The notes below the pieces were generated by a model, which was given only the letters and a program-made list of their open reading frames with translations, was not told the DNA's origin and searched no databases. From Planctomycetota bacterium (GTDB taxonomy: Bacteria > Planctomycetota > SZUA-567): a stretch of 5,997 nt of DNA. Below are positions 1 through 5,720 of this stretch, in pieces; positions within the stretch are counted from its first letter, which is position 1, and the number at the start of each line of letters is the position of its first letter. Made by a program: the position numbers and the translations under genes. The stretch lies in the NCBI GenBank assembly GCA_020861125.1, contig JAJBSZ010000127.1, positions 1-5,997 on the forward strand. Direction: 5' to 3'.

Positions 1-16
1 GCCGATCGGCGTCGGC

Positions 17-874
17 CTAGGGAACCTGGCAGGTGCCGCCCTTGCTGTGGCCGCCGCCGCCGTAGCGGAGGAGGAGCGATCCCACGTCCGGCTTGGAGGT
101 GCGGTTGACCACGCTATGGCCGACTGCGATGGGACAGTTGATTTTTTCCCGGCCGTCCACGACCCAGACGGAGATGTTCTGGTCGGGATAGAGGCTGTAG
201 ATGAGAAATCGGTTGCCGGTGTAGATGGGATCGACGCCGCGCAGATCGGAAATAATGACATTGCCGTCGGTGCGGGTAACCTTTGCTATCATGTCGCGGA
301 ACAGCGCTTCCTGATCCCGGTACACCCGCACTCGTTCCTGGACGTCCGGAAGCGAGAGGATCTCGTCGATGGATTTGTCGCGGCAGGCGTCGATGAGCAT
401 TTCCATAAATTCGAAATTTCCCAGGCGGAATTTCCGAACCCGGCCGAGACCGGTGCGCGGGTCGACGATGAATCCGAGGAGGATCCAGCCGCTGGGATGC
501 CCGATTTCTTCGGCGCTCAGGCTGGCGGAGTCCACCTTGTCGACGGCATTGACCAGATCCTGAAAGCGGGACAGGGTGTTGTCGCCGTCGTAGTATTCAT
601 AAATAACCCGGGCTGCCGACAGGGCGGGCCGGCTGGCGCCGGCGAAGGAAAAATCAGCGCCCAGCCGTTCCGTTTCACTCTGGTGGTGGTCGAACCACAG
701 TTTGCAGCCCGGCACGTAGGGAACATTGGCGAGAACGTCGTGGTCGTTGACCGTGACTTTCCCGTCCTGCATATCTTTTGGATGGACAAATTTCCAGGAA
801 TCGATAACGCCCTGTTCCTTGAGCAGGGCCGCGCAGGCCAGCCCGTCGAAATCTGCTCTGGTGAGTAATCGCAT
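17..874 (-). CDS. DHH-family phosphoesterase (DHH plus DHHA1-type C-terminus)
   Basis: A 285-residue cytoplasmic protein of the DHH phosphoesterase superfamily, which includes NrnA-type oligoribonuclease/pAp phosphatases, RecJ and yeast-type exopolyphosphatase. These are Mn/Mg-dependent hydrolases of phosphodiester or phosphoanhydride bonds. Visible motifs are D8-x-D10-G at the extreme N-terminus (motif I), acidic NDHD at 43-46 (probable motif II), the signature D62-H63-H64 (motif III), and D112/D115 in AVDKVD (probable motif IV). A glycine-rich GGGGH at 272-276 is typical of the substrate-binding DHHA1 end. All metal ligands expected for activity seem present, and there is no signal peptide or membrane segment. 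The ATG start is supported by AAAGGA (881-886) six bases upstream. The gene begins 50 bases after the Sel1 gene on the same strand with no obvious terminator between, so co-transcription is likely. Proteins of this type are often labelled exopolyphosphatase, but the substrate (polyphosphate, nanoRNA, pAp or cyclic dinucleotide product) cannot be told from sequence. Family assignment is firm; the reaction is not. Confidence 0.9.
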   Translation of the reverse strand: MRLLTRADFDGLACAALLKEQGVIDSWKFVHPKDMQDGKVTVNDHDVLANVPYVPGCKLWFDHHQSETERLGADFSFAGASRPALSAARVIYEYYDGDNTLSRFQDLVNAVDKVDSASLSAEEIGHPSGWILLGFIVDPRTGLGRVRKFRLGNFEFMEMLIDACRDKSIDEILSLPDVQERVRVYRDQEALFRDMIAKVTRTDGNVIISDLRGVDPIYTGNRFLIYSLYPDQNISVWVVDGREKINCPIAVGHSVVNRTSKPDVGSLLLRYGGGGHSKGGTCQVP

Positions 875-924
875 GCCGTATCCTTTCTAGCGCTGAACCG
901 TGTCGGGGTGCCTCCCTGGCGTCA

Positions 925-3774
925 TTATGGAAGGAAAACATGTTCCGTGCTATACGAAACATAGGCGGGCGACGATTCGTCCTTCCGCCAAATGGCTCGT
1001 TTGACAATGTCCTTGGCCAGGGAATCATGAAACCGCTTGGCATCCTCCGGCGCCTTGCCGGTGGCTTTATCGACAAAGCGGTAGTCCTCGGGCAGCCGCG
1101 CTTCCATGATGTCAAATTCCTTGCGGGATCGCCGGACGCATTCCTGGAGATAGCTGCGGGCGAGGTCGGCCAGTTCGAAGGCGGGCGCCTCCGGATCCGC
1201 CTGCAACCGTTCCCTGACCGGGCTGCCAGCGGCGAAGACGTCGTATTCCAGCCCGTTTTCACGGGTGTGCAGTGCGTAGGGGAAAAACACGCCGGAATTC
1301 TGGTACCGACGGGGCAGTTCCGGTTCGGGATGCCGCCCCGAGAGGGCGAAAAATTCCACATAAAACAGGGCGCCGTCATGGAACAAAAGGCGGATGGCGG
1401 CATTCCCTACCCGGGCGAGATAGGCCTTCATCTCGGGATCCGGGTAGCCGCGGAGTTCCGCGAAATCGAGATGCGGCACCGTCAGCATGGCCTGCAGGGA
1501 CTCCCTGGCCCCGGTCACATCCATGCCAAAAAACAGGTCGCCCCACAACCGGGTCCGCTCCACCTCATACAACGGCAAGATGGCCGGGGAATAATAGGTC
1601 ACCACCTGCCGACGGGCGGTCAGGCCCGGCGCAATTTCGATGGCGTCCGGCTCGAGCAGGGCGTAGGCGTCGCGGATATCCTGCGGAATCGCCGTACCTT
1701 CCCCCAGGTTGTCGAACCGGACAAACAGGAGGTGGACCTGATCGAATCCGCCCGGCAGTCCGGCGCGGATGGTGGCTTCAAACGCCGCCAGCGCATCCTC
1801 CCGGGTTTCGCGGTAGTGGCGGGCGTAGCCTTGCCGCCGGTTCTGGCGGTGCCGGGTATAGGCTTCCCGGAAGACATCGTACAACAGGCCGCGCTGGCTG
1901 GAATACACGCCGGCCAGCAAATAGCGGTCGTCGGCATAGGACCGCGCCGTCTGCATAAAGGCGGGCAGTGTGGTTTCTTCAAGTATCGTTTGGGAAACAT
2001 ACCGTAGCATCCGGTTGCGGAAATGGACGGTGACATGCCGGTCCGGTTCCGCGCCGGCGGTGGAGAATTCCTCGTACTGGTTCATCCATACCCGGTTGCT
2101 GTTCCGGTACCGGTATGGCCGGCCGGGAATGGCCTTGCTGGCGGCGAAAGCCGCGTACATGTTTTCGACATCCATACCGTAATAAATGGTATCGTACAAC
2201 CGAATTCGCGGAGTGGGCGGCGGCGCCGGCGCCGGGACCGGAGTTACCGTCTGGCGGGCAGCGGAACGGAGGGTATCCTGCCTGTTCCGGGCTGCCGCTT
2301 GTTCGCGCTGCTGGTATTCGTACTCGGCCAAAACCCGCCCCGCTTCGGCGTCGCCCAGGTCGCTGGCTTTGCGCAGGAGGGCGATGGCGTCGCGCCGGGC
2401 GGTCTCGCCCGCGTCCTCGTGGATGCGCAGGCGGCCCAGCAGGGACAGGGCGGCTGGCACCTCCTCCGCCACCGCTCCGGCCAGCAGCCGTTCGGCCTCG
2501 GTTGGGTCGCGCCGCACCCCCCGGCCGTAACTGTACATTTCCGCCAGGAGGATGGTGGCCTCGGTACGGTTGTCGGCCGCTGCCAGCTGCAGGTGCGGCA
2601 GCGCCTTGTGGTAGTCCTGCGCCACGCCGTCCTCGCCCCGGCAGTAAATGCGGCCAAGGAGCGCATGGATCTCCCCATTGCGGCCGTTTTGGCAGGCGCG
2701 GGTAAAGTATTGCACCGCCGTCGGCACGTCCCGGTCGGTGCCAAGGCCACGGTAGTGCAGCCAGCCCAGGGTCGCGCAGGCGGATTCGTCGCCGTGCTGT
2801 TCCGCCAGGGTCAGGTACCGGAACGCCGCCGGATAGTTGGCGATACCGTCTATGCCTTCATAATACAGCGTGCCAAGCGGCCCGTAGGTTTCTATCCGGC
2901 CGCCTTCGGCGGCGGTGAGGAGAAACCGTTCCGCCTTGCGGTCGTTCTTCGGCGCCACTTCGCCGAAATAATGCATCAACCCGATGACCGCGCAGGTCTC
3001 CGGGTCCTCTGCCGACTCCAACGACAAAAGCAACGCCGCCGCCTTGGCAAGGTTGGGGCCGCTGCCGAGGCCTTTGTAGTAGAGAAGGCCGAGGAGGCGG
3101 TTGCGGTCGGGAAACGAGCGATTGTCGCTCTGAAGCAAATATTCTTCGGCCTTGCGGTAATCCCGGGGCAGGATGTCGCCGTCATAAAATATCTGGCCGA
3201 GATACCCGAGGGCACCGGCGTCACCCGACTCGGCGGCGGTGAGGAGCAGGTTGATGGCCCGCTCCGGGTCCCGGGCGACGCCATTGCCGGTGAGGTACGC
3301 GGCGCCCAACAATCCCGTCGCCTCCGCCTCGCCGGCAGCGGCGGCCAGCGTCAGCCATTTCGCCGCCCGGGCCGGGTCCGCTTCGCCGGCGGTGCCGGCC
3401 AGGAGCCATTTGCCCGCCAGGGCCTGACTGGCGGTATCACCCGCTTCCGCGGCTTGGAGGAGATAGGGCAGGGCGGCGGAGAATTCGCCACGGGTACGCA
3501 GAAGATCCGCCAGACGCGTCTGGGCCTCGGTGTCGCCGGCCGCGGCCAGTTGCTGCAACACCGCCATGCCCTGGGCCGGCTGGCCGGCGTCGAGATAGGT
3601 CTCGGCCTGCCATAGGTCCGGCGTTTTAGTCGCCCGGGAAAACCACAGCAGCGTACTGGCGCTGAGGAGTGCCGACGCCGCCAGGATAACACCAATCTTG
3701 TATCGTGGATGTAAACCGCAGAGACGTTCCGTCAGAAATTCTTCCAGCCGCAGCCAGTGTCCGCGTGGTGACAT
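925..3774 (-). CDS. Membrane-anchored Sel1-repeat protein with duplicated C-terminal module
   Basis: A 949-residue protein. Residues 1-26 are basic (R4, R9, R17, R24, K26) and precede one hydrophobic segment at about 27-45, consistent with an uncleaved signal anchor that puts the rest outside the cytoplasm. Residues about 50-113 are TPR/Sel1-like. About 114-475 hold Sel1 repeats of 35-37 residues with the usual pattern LGxxYxxGxGVxxDxxKAxxxLxxAAxxGD. A Gln/Arg-rich helix (476-505) and a proline-rich linker (509-523, PVPAPAPPP) follow. The C-terminal half (527-949) contains two diverged copies of a roughly 210-residue module. Sel1 repeats form alpha-solenoids that bind partner proteins, so a scaffold or adaptor role in the envelope is a reasonable inference; no catalytic motif is seen. 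The start is supported by GGAG eight bases upstream and by a promoter at 3829-3857. The 50-base gap to the phosphoesterase gene suggests a shared transcript. The N-terminal half is confidently Sel1; the C-terminal family is not recognised. Confidence 0.9.
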   Translation of the reverse strand: MSPRGHWLRLEEFLTERLCGLHPRYKIGVILAASALLSASTLLWFSRATKTPDLWQAETYLDAGQPAQGMAVLQQLAAAGDTEAQTRLADLLRTRGEFSAALPYLLQAAEAGDTASQALAGKWLLAGTAGEADPARAAKWLTLAAAAGEAEATGLLGAAYLTGNGVARDPERAINLLLTAAESGDAGALGYLGQIFYDGDILPRDYRKAEEYLLQSDNRSFPDRNRLLGLLYYKGLGSGPNLAKAAALLLSLESAEDPETCAVIGLMHYFGEVAPKNDRKAERFLLTAAEGGRIETYGPLGTLYYEGIDGIANYPAAFRYLTLAEQHGDESACATLGWLHYRGLGTDRDVPTAVQYFTRACQNGRNGEIHALLGRIYCRGEDGVAQDYHKALPHLQLAAADNRTEATILLAEMYSYGRGVRRDPTEAERLLAGAVAEEVPAALSLLGRLRIHEDAGETARRDAIALLRKASDLGDAEAGRVLAEYEYQQREQAAARNRQDTLRSAARQTVTPVPAPAPPPTPRIRLYDTIYYGMDVENMYAAFAASKAIPGRPYRYRNSNRVWMNQYEEFSTAGAEPDRHVTVHFRNRMLRYVSQTILEETTLPAFMQTARSYADDRYLLAGVYSSQRGLLYDVFREAYTRHRQNRRQGYARHYRETREDALAAFEATIRAGLPGGFDQVHLLFVRFDNLGEGTAIPQDIRDAYALLEPDAIEIAPGLTARRQVVTYYSPAILPLYEVERTRLWGDLFFGMDVTGARESLQAMLTVPHLDFAELRGYPDPEMKAYLARVGNAAIRLLFHDGALFYVEFFALSGRHPEPELPRRYQNSGVFFPYALHTRENGLEYDVFAAGSPVRERLQADPEAPAFELADLARSYLQECVRRSRKEFDIMEARLPEDYRFVDKATGKAPEDAKRFHDSLAKDIVKRAIWRKDESSPAYVSYSTEHVFLP
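928..1545 (-). repeat. C-terminal module, copy B (residues about 744-949)
   Basis: Second copy of the duplicated module, ending at the protein's C-terminus. Landmarks are FFGMDV at 748-753, IRLLFHDGALFYV at 794-806, GLEYDVF at 841-847, a charged helix at about 866-893, and YVSYST at 938-943. The shared residues (GMDV, F-x6-YV, GLxYDVF) fall in the same order as in copy A, with little identity between them, so the duplication is old. Confidence 0.65.
1555..2196 (-). repeat. C-terminal module, copy A (residues about 527-740)
   Basis: First copy of a tandemly duplicated protein module in the Sel1-repeat protein. Landmarks are YYGMDV at 531-536, VHFRNRMLRYV at 583-593, GLLYDVF at 629-635, a charged helical stretch at about 640-672, and VVTYYSP at 724-730. 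Each has a counterpart in copy B at a nearly constant offset of 212-217 residues. The pattern of a short GM-led helix, then a hydrophobic strand, then a turn and another strand suggests an alpha/beta fold. Family not recognised. Confidence 0.65.
2350..3531 (-). repeat. Sel1 repeat array (residues about 82-475)
   Basis: About eleven to twelve consecutive repeats of 32-37 residues. Approximate boundaries are residues 82-113, 114-149, 150-185, 186-220, 221-257, 258-293, 294-329, 330-366, 367-403, 404-439 and 440-475, with a partial unit after that. Most units end in a small residue pair such as GD or GE and carry LG followed by an aromatic-x-G turn, as in LGLLYYKGLG and LGWLHYRGLG. Units 5 and 6 (186-257) are the most degenerate. 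The first unit (82-113) lacks the long Sel1 loop and looks more like a TPR. The repeats differ enough that they are protein-level repeats, not recent DNA copies. Confidence 0.85.
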
Positions 3775-3828
3775 TTTGCCCTCTCCCCCGTCGGCCGTTC
3801 TATGTCAACTTTGATCGAATACAGCGAC

Positions 3829-3857
3829 AGTATACGGTTCCGGGGGAGGGGTGGCAA
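3829..3857 (-). promoter_or_regulatory. Predicted sigma70-type promoter for the Sel1-repeat gene
   Basis: Reading the minus strand, TTGCCA (3852-3857) is followed after exactly 17 bases by TATACT (3829-3834). Each hexamer matches the sigma70 consensus at five of six positions and the spacing is optimal. Transcription would begin near 3822, giving a leader of about 48 bases before the ATG at 3774. The -35 box lies just downstream of the gtrA-like stop codon, in the only sizeable gap between the two genes. This is a sequence match without experimental support. Confidence 0.55.
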
Positions 3858-3865
3858 CGGATTCG

Positions 3866-4348
3866 TCAACAATTGGCAGAATTTCGCATGGACATCCGGA
3901 TGGAGGCATCTTTCCGGAAAACGAAACAGCACCGGAGAAGATAGCCGATAAGGAAGCTGGCGATATAGGATAGAGCCAGTGGCACCCCCTTGTCGAAGGG
4001 GGCGATAAAATGGAAATAGGCGAGGCCGATTTCCAATACGGCGTAGCGGACACCGAAGCCGATAACGCCGATAAACGCGTTCTGCAGGAGCCGCCGCCAG
4101 GAAAGACGGCCGGTCCGTTGCGGAAAAGCCCACAATTCCAGGGCGGCATAGCCGAGAAATCCGGATATAATGACGGAAACGGCCAGGGAGACAAACGAAC
4201 TGAACCCGGCGTGCAGCAGCACCAGCGCGATCACAAAGCTGATCAGGCCGGTAATGGAGCATACGATTATATAACGGGAAAACCGCTTTTTCACCCGTTC
4301 CATCGGGTTGTGGGCTGTTTGCAAATAATGGTATATGGAATCGAACAC
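3866..4348 (-). CDS. GtrA-like four-helix membrane protein
   Basis: A 160-residue integral membrane protein. A basic N-terminal tail (1-24) is followed by four predicted transmembrane helices at about 26-47, 50-74, 87-112 and 120-144, with arginine-rich loops between (RTGRLSWRR, 78-86). Helices 2 and 4 end in similar motifs, GYAALELWAF (66-75) and GYLLRCCFVF (135-144). That is the internal two-by-two helix symmetry and the aromatic-F ending typical of the GtrA family (GtrA/DPMS). Family members are thought to move polyprenyl-phosphate-linked sugars across the membrane or to support wall and O-antigen glycosylation, often beside a GtrB-type glycosyltransferase; none lies in this window. The start is GTG, chosen because AAAGG (4357-4361) sits eight bases upstream. 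A nearby ATG at 4362-4364 is in another frame. The family call rests on topology and helix-end motifs, so other small polytopic proteins are not excluded. Confidence 0.72.
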   Translation of the reverse strand: MFDSIYHYLQTAHNPMERVKKRFSRYIIVCSITGLISFVIALVLLHAGFSSFVSLAVSVIISGFLGYAALELWAFPQRTGRLSWRRLLQNAFIGVIGFGVRYAVLEIGLAYFHFIAPFDKGVPLALSYIASFLIGYLLRCCFVFRKDASIRMSMRNSANC

Positions 4349-4356
4349 GGTACACG

Positions 4357-4361
4357 CCTTT
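4357..4361 (-). promoter_or_regulatory. Ribosome binding site that sets the GTG start of the GtrA-like gene
   Basis: The minus strand reads AAAGG, then eight bases, then GTG. This favours the GTG at 4346-4348 as the start. The overlapping ATG just upstream at 4362-4364 is out of frame with the membrane protein. Confidence 0.5.
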
Positions 4362-4625
4362 CATGCTACCGCCACAAAGAGTTGCCGTAACGATGCGTTT
4401 CCAGTATAACGCTCGAAAGCTCCCTATAGCTGTCCTGCTGCATGGAGAGGCTGTTCGGCTTTTTGTCTGCCGACCGCTTTGCTGCCGTAGAAAAACACGG
4501 GCACCGCAAAATTTCAGCGCGTAGTATCGGCCGCCTCCTGTCCCCGCGTGGATGCGCCGATGGTTTCCCGGTCGAACGCGCGCCGTCCGGTTTAGGGCGG
4601 CGGTGATGGCGACCCGCACCATCCT

Positions 4626-4638
4626 GGAGGAGAAAGGA
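4626..4638 (+). promoter_or_regulatory. Ribosome binding site that sets the dehydrogenase start
   Basis: A purine-rich run holds GGAGGAG (4626-4632) and AAAGGA (4633-4638), the latter six bases before the ATG at 4645. It fixes the start at MKALVL, the usual N-terminus of this family. In-frame upstream ATGs at 4552 and 4606 would add residues with no family resemblance. Confidence 0.8.
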
Positions 4639-4644
4639 AACGGT

Positions 4645-5676
4645 ATGAAAGCCCTGGTTCTCAAGGAGTACAACCAGCTGGTTCTGGAGGAAATGCCCCG
4701 GCCGGAATACGGCGCTGGCGACGTGCTCATCCGGGTCAAGGCCTGCGCCATCTGCGGCAGCGATGTGCACGGCATGGACGGGAGTTCCGGCCGGCGTATT
4801 CCTCCGATCGTCATGGGGCACGAGGCGGCCGGGGTGGTGGAGGCGGTGGGCCGCGACGTCACCGATTTCCGCCCGGGGGATCGGGTCACGTTCGATTCCA
4901 CCATCTTTTGCGGCGCCTGCCATTTTTGCCGCGGCGGCCAGATGAATCTCTGCGACAACCGAAGGGTCCTTGGTGTCTCCTGCGGCGAATACCGACTGCA
5001 TGGGGCTTTTGCCGAATACGTGGCGGTGCCGGCGCACATCCTCTACCCCATTCCCGACGCGGTGACCTTTGAACAGGCCGCCATGGTGGAACCGCTGTCG
5101 GTGGCCTTTCATGCCCTGTCCCGTTCGCCCGTCAGCCTCAACGCTCGTGCCGTCGTGGTCGGCACCGGTATGATCGGCCTGCTGGTGGTCCAGCTCCTGC
5201 GTGCCGCCGGATGCGGTGCCATCATCGCCGTGGACGTGGCGGAGGAAAAACTGGAGATGGCCAAACGGTTCGGCGCCACCGCCGGGGTCCGTTCGGTTCA
5301 GGGCGATCCGGTGGCGGCCATTCAGGCCCTGACCGGCGGCCGGGGGGCGGACCTCGCTTTCGAAGTGGTGGGCATGACGCCGACCATCCAACTAGCCGTC
5401 GCCGCCGTCCGGAAAGGCGGCAGCGTCACCCTGGTGGGCAACCTGTCTTCCACGGTGGAATTTCCGCTCCAGGCCGCGGTCACCCGCCAGATCAGTCTGC
5501 TGGGGACCTGCGCCTCCAACGGCGAGTATCCGGATTGTCTGGACCTGATCGCGAGCGGCAAGGTCGACGTCGATTCCTTCATCAGTGCCGTCGTTCCCCT
5601 GGAAGAGGGCCCGTCCTGGTTCAAGCGGCTGTACGACCGCGAGCCCGGCCTTCTCAAGGTGATTCTCCAACCGTAA
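4645..5676 (+). CDS. Zinc-dependent medium-chain alcohol/polyol dehydrogenase
   Basis: A 343-residue cytoplasmic member of the medium-chain dehydrogenase/reductase superfamily, closest in motif pattern to sorbitol, threonine and galactitol-1-phosphate dehydrogenases. Such enzymes oxidise a secondary alcohol of a polyol, sugar phosphate or amino acid with a nicotinamide cofactor. Catalytic zinc ligands are C37 (in CGSDVHG), H59-E60 (in GHE) and probably E149 (in VEP). S39 and H42 match the proton-relay positions. Structural zinc is held by C89, C92, C95 and C103. The Rossmann motif is G173-T-G175-M-I-G178, and D197 at the end of the second strand favours NAD over NADP. Both zinc sites are complete and the length is typical, so it should be active. 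Its exact substrate cannot be told. C34, an extra cysteine three residues before the zinc ligand, is worth noting. The downstream gene starts 44 bases later on the same strand, so the two are probably co-transcribed. Confidence 0.93.
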   Translation: MKALVLKEYNQLVLEEMPRPEYGAGDVLIRVKACAICGSDVHGMDGSSGRRIPPIVMGHEAAGVVEAVGRDVTDFRPGDRVTFDSTIFCGACHFCRGGQMNLCDNRRVLGVSCGEYRLHGAFAEYVAVPAHILYPIPDAVTFEQAAMVEPLSVAFHALSRSPVSLNARAVVVGTGMIGLLVVQLLRAAGCGAIIAVDVAEEKLEMAKRFGATAGVRSVQGDPVAAIQALTGGRGADLAFEVVGMTPTIQLAVAAVRKGGSVTLVGNLSSTVEFPLQAAVTRQISLLGTCASNGEYPDCLDLIASGKVDVDSFISAVVPLEEGPSWFKRLYDREPGLLKVILQP

Positions 5677-5703
5677 CCATATGCCAACTATTCCGCATTC
5701 ATC

Positions 5704-5714
5704 AAAGGAAGGAG
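5704..5714 (+). promoter_or_regulatory. Strong ribosome binding site of the partial gene at the right edge
   Basis: AAAGGAAGGAG ends six bases before the ATG at 5721. It is the strongest Shine-Dalgarno match in the window. It decides both the start and the reading frame of the last gene against an overlapping open frame that begins at 5681. Confidence 0.8.
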
Positions 5715-5720
5715 CGGCGC

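Larger units (their letters stand above)
4349..4644. promoter_or_regulatory. Divergent intergenic region between the GtrA-like and dehydrogenase genes
   Basis: A 296-base region that must hold the promoters for both directions. On the minus strand TATACT (4403-4408) is a good -10 box about 55 bases before the GtrA-like GTG, but no sequence resembling a -35 box lies 16-18 bases upstream of it. On the plus strand the best -10 candidate is TAGTAT (4522-4527), a four-of-six match with no convincing -35 box. Near the dehydrogenase start, GGTG (4602-4605) and CACC (4617-4620) could pair into a short hairpin just ahead of the ribosome binding site. No long inverted repeat that would mark an operator is visible. 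I see no convincing small gene here. Confidence 0.4.

Noticed and set aside
1..10. Palindrome GCCGATCGGC just past the phosphoesterase stop codon
   Set aside because: A perfect 10-base palindrome with no loop and no visible T-run; the sequence ends here, so a terminator cannot be judged.
47..868. Plus-strand open frame opposite the DHH phosphoesterase
   Set aside because: The minus strand carries all DHH and GGGGH motifs in order with a good ribosome binding site. The plus frame shows no family features.
940..2007. Long plus-strand open frame opposite the Sel1 protein's C-terminal half
   Set aside because: It is antisense to a gene with clear protein-level repeats, has no recognisable domain, and is rich in Gly, Arg and Pro as expected for the complement of GC-rich coding sequence.
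2023..3615. 530-residue plus-strand open frame opposite the Sel1 repeats
   Set aside because: Its length comes from the periodic, GC-rich codons of the repeat array. The minus frame has the family consensus, membrane anchor, ribosome site and promoter.
4366..4443. 25-codon minus-strand frame (MQQDSYRELSS...) just upstream of the GtrA-like gene
   Set aside because: Its composition looks protein-like, but there is no Shine-Dalgarno sequence before the ATG, and the candidate -10 box at 4403-4408 lies inside it, which would place the transcript start within the frame.
4393..4524. 43-codon plus-strand frame in the divergent intergenic region
   Set aside because: No ribosome binding site and a Cys/Arg-rich translation; likely a chance frame.
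3732..5039. 435-residue minus-strand open frame spanning the intergenic region
   Set aside because: It overlaps three well-supported genes in other frames and its translation is low-complexity and Arg/Pro/Ser-rich.
4366..5391. 341-residue minus-strand open frame opposite the dehydrogenase
   Set aside because: Antisense to a gene with complete zinc and NAD motifs; no domain of its own.
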